Source: CAVREM01 sp963728825 (GTDB lineage Bacteria; Acidobacteriota; Vicinamibacteria; Vicinamibacterales; CAVVIG01). From it: DNA of 64,000 nucleotides. The stretch's first letter is position 1; the number at the start of each line of letters is the position of its first letter. Location: NCBI GenBank assembly GCA_963728825.1, contig CAVSLA010000004.1, positions 248,001 to 312,000 on the forward strand, given 5' to 3'. The notes under the pieces were generated by a model. It did not search any database. It had not been told where the DNA came from and saw only the letters and a list, made by a program, of their open reading frames with translations. The translations under genes and the position numbers were made by a program. Of this stretch, positions 60,662-64,000 are shown piece by piece.

Positions 60662-60715
60662 GTAACGCCGATTTAACACCCGCGAAACTACAGCGCATCA
60701 CGTCTCGGATAGCGT
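60662..60715 (+). promoter_or_regulatory. Candidate PHO box and -10 of pstSCA
   Basis: GTAAC (60662-60666), TTAAC (60673-60677) and GAAAC (60684-60688), period 11 bases, then 21 bases to TAGCGT (60710-60715), then 7 bases to the pstS ATG. Confidence 0.6.
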
Positions 60716-60722
60716 AGAGGGC

Positions 60723-61730
60723 ATGAGGCGAGTGCTAATAACCCTTACATTGCCCGTGGCCATCGCCGCCTGCGGGGGCGGCTCGACAAGCGGGGAAGCC
60801 GATCTCTCTAGTGCCGCGGTGGTCCAGATTGACGGGTCGAGCACGGTGTACCCGGTGACGGAGGCGGTCGCCGAAGAATTCCGCGCCGTAACCCGGGCGC
60901 GCGTCACCGTCGGGATTTCGGGAACCGGCGGCGGCTTCCAGAAATTCTGCCGCGACGAGATAGATATCGCTGATGCGTCGCGACCGATCGCGGCTGCCGA
61001 GGTCGAGGCCTGCTCGAAAACGGCCGTGGACTACCTCGAGCTGCCCGTCGCCTACGATGGTCTCGCGGTCGTCGTCCATCCCAAGAACACCTGGGCGACG
61101 TCGATGACCGTTGCCGAACTGCGCAAGCTGTGGGAGCCGGCCGCCCAGGGTCAAATCAAGCGCTGGAACCAGATCCGCGACGGCTGGCCCGACCAGGAGG
61201 TCCATCTCTTCGGCGCCGGCGTCGATTCGGGCACGTTCGACTATTTCACCGAAGTCATCATGGGCAAGGCCAAAGCGAGTCGCGGCGACTACACCTCCAG
61301 CGAAGACGACAACGTCATCGTGCAGGGCGTGAGCGGCGACGAACACGCCCTCGGCTACTTCGGCTATGCCTATTACGAGGAGAACAGGGACAAGCTCAAG
61401 CTGGTCGCGGTCGACGACGGTGACGAAACAAATGGAGCGGGTCCGATTCTGCCGTCGCCCGAGACGGTCGGGAAGGGGACCTATCGTCCGTTGTCGCGGC
61501 CGATTTTCATCTATCCGAAGGTGAAATCGCTCGAACGGCCCGAGGTGAAGAGCTTCATCGACTTCTATTTGAAAGAGGGCGTGCCCCTGGTGCGTGACGT
61601 CGGCTATATTCCACTGACTGACAAGGAATACGAGCTGGTGCGTGCGCGCTACGCCTCCAAGAAGACCGGCACGATGTATCAAGGAGGCGCGTCCGGCCAG
61701 CTGACCCTGGAGCAGAGGCTCACCCAGTAA
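60723..61730 (+). CDS. pstS: Phosphate ABC transporter substrate-binding lipoprotein
   Basis: 335 residues with a lipobox (AIAAC, Cys 17). PstS motifs: VQIDGSSTVYPVTEAVAEEF, VGISGTGGGFQKFCRDEIDIADASRPI, LPVAYDGLAVVVHPKN, GVDSGTFDYFTEVI, GYFGYAYYEENRDKLK and YRPLSRPIFIYPK. Cluster SGTGGG binds phosphate. First gene of pstSCA, leaderless start, PHO box upstream. Confidence 0.96.
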   Translation: MRRVLITLTLPVAIAACGGGSTSGEADLSSAAVVQIDGSSTVYPVTEAVAEEFRAVTRARVTVGISGTGGGFQKFCRDEIDIADASRPIAAAEVEACSKTAVDYLELPVAYDGLAVVVHPKNTWATSMTVAELRKLWEPAAQGQIKRWNQIRDGWPDQEVHLFGAGVDSGTFDYFTEVIMGKAKASRGDYTSSEDDNVIVQGVSGDEHALGYFGYAYYEENRDKLKLVAVDDGDETNGAGPILPSPETVGKGTYRPLSRPIFIYPKVKSLERPEVKSFIDFYLKEGVPLVRDVGYIPLTDKEYELVRARYASKKTGTMYQGGASGQLTLEQRLTQ

Positions 61731-61757
61731 AAAGGGGACGGGGATCTTTTCCGGATA

Positions 61758-62648
61758 ATGCGTTTCCCTTCGCGCACGCTGCTGGAATTCATCATCGAAT
61801 GGACGCTGTTTTTCTGTGCGGCAGGGTCCATCCTCGTCACCGCCGGGATCATCGGTGTTCTGGTGTTCGAGACCGTCGAGTTTCTGCGCGAGGTCCCGAT
61901 TACCGAGTTCCTCTTCGGGACGGTCTGGACGCCGCTGTTCTTCGAGAAGCGTTTCGGGGTGCTGCCGCTGGTGAGCGGAACCGTCCTGACCTCGCTCATC
62001 GCGATGGCGGTGGCGCTGCCGGCCGGACTGCTGACCGCGATCTACCTGAGCGAGTACGCAGCGAGCGGCATCCGCCGGATCGTGCGACCGGTTCTGGAAG
62101 TGCTCGCCGGCATCCCGACGGTCGTCTACGGTTATTTCGCGCTGCAGTTCGTCACCCCGCTGTTGCAGGGTTTCGTCCCGGGGCTGGCCGGCTTCAATGC
62201 GCTCGGTCCGGGCATCGTGATGGGGATCATGATTCTGCCGCTGGTGTCGTCGCTGTCAGAGGATGCGCTGCACAGCGTGCCCAACGGCCTGCGTGAAGGG
62301 GCCTACGCCCTCGGCTCGACCCGCCTGCAGACCTCGCTGCGGGTCGTGGTGCCGGCGGCCTTCTCCGGGATTTCGGCGGCGGCGATTCTGGCCGTCTCGC
62401 GCGCGATTGGCGAGACGATGATCGTGGCGATCGCCGCGGGGCAGCAGCCGCGACTCACGTTCGATCCGCGCGTGCCGGTCGAGACGATGACCGCCTACAT
62501 CGTGCAGGTCAGCCTGGGTGATACGCCCGCCGGCACGCTCGAATACCGGACGATCTTCGCGGTCGGTATGCTGCTGTTCGTCAGCACCTTCGCGCTGAAC
62601 CTCGTCTCGACCTGGCTGCGCAATCGTTTCCGCGAGGAGTACGCCTGA
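61758..62648 (+). CDS. pstC: Phosphate ABC transporter permease PstC
   Basis: 296 residues, six helices. LTSLIAMAVALPAGLLTAIYLSEYA, LEVLAGIPTVVYGYFALQFVTP, EAA loop HSVPNGLREGAYALGSTRLQTSLRVVVPAAFSGI, and SRAIGETMIVAIAAGQQP are standard PstC. No clear ribosome site precedes ATG 61758; the intervening bases hold an AAAAGGGGACGGGG motif. One-base overlap with pstA. Confidence 0.95.
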   Translation: MRFPSRTLLEFIIEWTLFFCAAGSILVTAGIIGVLVFETVEFLREVPITEFLFGTVWTPLFFEKRFGVLPLVSGTVLTSLIAMAVALPAGLLTAIYLSEYAASGIRRIVRPVLEVLAGIPTVVYGYFALQFVTPLLQGFVPGLAGFNALGPGIVMGIMILPLVSSLSEDALHSVPNGLREGAYALGSTRLQTSLRVVVPAAFSGISAAAILAVSRAIGETMIVAIAAGQQPRLTFDPRVPVETMTAYIVQVSLGDTPAGTLEYRTIFAVGMLLFVSTFALNLVSTWLRNRFREEYA

Positions 62649-63496
62649 TGCGCGCGGCGCGCTACGTCGGCGATCGTCTGCTCGCCAGCTTCGGGCTGCT
62701 GGTGATGCTGCTCGCGCTGGCGGCGCTGGCTGTGCTGATTTACGACGTCCTGCACGACGGCCTCGGCCGCATCTCCTGGAGGTTCCTGACCAGCGAGCCG
62801 TCGCGCCGTGCCGAAGCCGCCGGCATCTACACCGCCATTGTCGGCAGCGTCTACGTGATCGGCTTGACGGCGCTGATCGCGGTGCCGCTCGGCGTCGGCG
62901 CGGCGATTCATCTCGAGGAGTACGGCGCTCGCGGCCGGATGTCGCGAATCATCGAGATCAACATCGCCAACCTTGCCGGCGTCCCGTCGATCATCTATGG
63001 CCTGCTCGGGCTGGGCCTGTTCGTGCGGGCGCTGGGGATGGGGCCGAGCGTGCTCGCCGGCGCCTCGACGCTGGCGCTGCTGGCGTTGCCGGTCGTGATC
63101 ATCTCCACCCGCGAAGCGCTGCGCGCGGTGCCGAAGTCGCTGCGCGAGGGGTCGTATGCGCTCGGCGCGACGAAATGGCAGACGATCTGGTATCAGGTGC
63201 TGCCGGCGGCGTTTCCGGGGATGCTGACCGGCATCATCCTGGCGCTGTCGCGCGCGATCGGTGAGACGGCCCCGCTCGTGACGATCGGCGCGCTCACCTA
63301 CGTGCCGTTCCTGCCCCGCGACATCTGGTCGCCGTTTACGGTGCTGCCGATTCAGATTTTTGCGTGGGTGTCGCGGCCGCAGGTGGCGTTTGCCGAAAAC
63401 GCTGCGGCGGGCATCATCGTGCTGCTGGTCCTGCTGCTGGCGATGAACGCCGTCGCCATCGTGCTGCGCGATCGGTTCCAGAAGCGCCTCTCCTGA
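62648..63496 (+). CDS. pstA: Phosphate ABC transporter permease PstA
   Basis: 282 residues, six helices: RFLTSEPSRRAEAAGIYTAIVGSVYVIGLTALIAVPLGVGAAIHLEEYG, NIANLAGVPSIIYGLLGLGLFVRALGMG, EAA loop RAVPKSLREGSYALGATKWQTIWYQVLPAAFPGMLTGIILALSRAIGETAPLVTIGA. Starts at the pstC stop (TGATG). PstB is not next to it but at 23988-24812. Confidence 0.96.
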   Translation: MRAARYVGDRLLASFGLLVMLLALAALAVLIYDVLHDGLGRISWRFLTSEPSRRAEAAGIYTAIVGSVYVIGLTALIAVPLGVGAAIHLEEYGARGRMSRIIEINIANLAGVPSIIYGLLGLGLFVRALGMGPSVLAGASTLALLALPVVIISTREALRAVPKSLREGSYALGATKWQTIWYQVLPAAFPGMLTGIILALSRAIGETAPLVTIGALTYVPFLPRDIWSPFTVLPIQIFAWVSRPQVAFAENAAAGIIVLLVLLLAMNAVAIVLRDRFQKRLS

Positions 63497-63508
63497 ACCG
63501 CTGCACGC

Positions 63509-63982
63509 CTATCCGATCGACCAGTTCAAGACGGCGACCAGCACGTCATTCATATAGAGCGTCAGCTGGTACGGGCCGTCCGAAAAGACGCCCCGCTTCG
63601 GCAACAGATCCAAATCCATGCTCGAGACCCCTTCCTGCTCGAGCCTCGCGAAGCTGAAGAGGCCATCGGCGATTTCGACGCGGCCGCGGCTGTCTTCCAC
63701 CTCAAAGCGGATCACCGTTCCCATCCGCCGCAGCTCCTTGACGCGGATGTCCAGCGTCAACTTGCGGGTGCCGGATGGAAAGCGGTTGGGACGGGTGGCC
63801 TGCGCCGCCGCTTCTTCGGCGCGCGCGTAGACGAACACGTCGACGATCTCGAGCTCCTGCGGCGCTTTCGCCACGAGCTGCAGGCGTGGACCCGCCGCGC
63901 CCGGCAGCGACTGCGCCGTCGCGGGGACCTCGAGAGCGACAACGCAGGCAAAGACCAACAGGATAAAGATCAGCCGTTTCAC
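63509..63982 (-). CDS. Exported protein of unknown function
   Basis: 157 residues. Signal peptide (LIFILLVFACVVALEVPATAQ), then a beta-rich domain: LELVAKAPQELEIVDVFVYARAEEAA region, KLTLDIRVKELRRMGTVIRFEVED and PYQLTLYMNDVLVAVLNWSIG at the C-terminus. The fold is probably an immunoglobulin-like or C2-like beta sandwich; no family is recognised. Convergent with pstA. Confidence 0.6.
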   Translation of the reverse strand: MKRLIFILLVFACVVALEVPATAQSLPGAAGPRLQLVAKAPQELEIVDVFVYARAEEAAAQATRPNRFPSGTRKLTLDIRVKELRRMGTVIRFEVEDSRGRVEIADGLFSFARLEQEGVSSMDLDLLPKRGVFSDGPYQLTLYMNDVLVAVLNWSIG

Positions 63983-64000
63983 TGCCGAGGAAACTGATCG

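Noticed and set aside
1..64000. tRNA or rRNA genes
   Set aside because: I looked in the gaps for tRNA-like cloverleaf and CCA features and for rRNA sequence and saw none.

Overview
This is a GC-rich, gene-dense bacterial window with no gap over 300 bases between features. The two large Oar-type TonB receptors (carboxypeptidase-regulatory domain plus barrel), a PEP-CTERM/exosortase set, many beta-barrel and secreted proteins and dispersed simple repeats all suggest an Acidobacteriota genome, probably of the Vicinamibacteria type. That taxonomy is inference; no rRNA or tRNA gene is visible.

Layout. 0-2.1 kb (minus): leuD and leuC. 2.1-8.5 kb (plus): a subtilase with a frameshift, an outer-membrane barrel, an ArsA-type ATPase, and a ZnuD-like TonB receptor between two small Cys-containing proteins. 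8.5-11.8 kb (plus): bioB, bioD, a membrane protein and a short isopropylmalate-synthase-like enzyme. 11.9-15.6 kb (minus): an ECF sigma factor, its anti-sigma factor and two exported HEAT-repeat proteins. 15.8-19.1 kb (minus): a four-gene exosortase cassette with one PEP-CTERM substrate. 19.3-20.9 kb (plus): a second ECF sigma set. 20.9-24.8 kb (minus): M28 peptidase, citrate synthase, yacG, phoU and pstB. 24.9-28.9 kb (plus): a ydaO-type c-di-AMP riboswitch and kup, an AI-2E-family permease and a DUF4159 protein. 28.9-32.0 kb: an HTH-TOBE regulator divergent from modABC. 32-40 kb: an Oar-type receptor and three transporters. 40.3-42.8 kb: DinB and two transhydrogenase subunits. 42.8-47.3 kb: two thymidylate-kinase-like proteins, Ppx/GppA, a CHAD protein and SixA. 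47.3-54.8 kb: a PhoB-like regulator, an RMD1/DUF155 protein, PhoX, TauE and a phosphate-selective porin. 54.9-58.2 kb: a second Oar-type receptor. 58.2-59.7 kb: an IS110/IS1111-type insertion sequence. 59.7-64 kb: a methyltransferase and pstSCA.

The strongest unifying theme is phosphate. pstSCA, pstB-phoU, phoX, an OprO/P-like porin and a PhoB-like regulator lie scattered through the window. Upstream of each of these five units I find two or more 5-base half-sites repeating every 11 bases (consensus near TTTAC-N6-GTAAC). At four of them the last half-site lies exactly 21 bases before a TAnnnT -10 box, so I read them as PHO boxes of one regulon. A ppx-CHAD-sixA cluster, relevant to polyphosphate, lies in the same neighbourhood.

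Other features of general interest: many start codons lie only 6-8 bases after a TAnnnT box, implying leaderless transcripts; nine dispersed palindromic hairpins share one consensus; several different simple-repeat families fill intergenic gaps and supply stop codons or a signal peptide to neighbouring genes; and five conserved genes are each broken by one apparent extra C inside an ACC run, which looks systematic.
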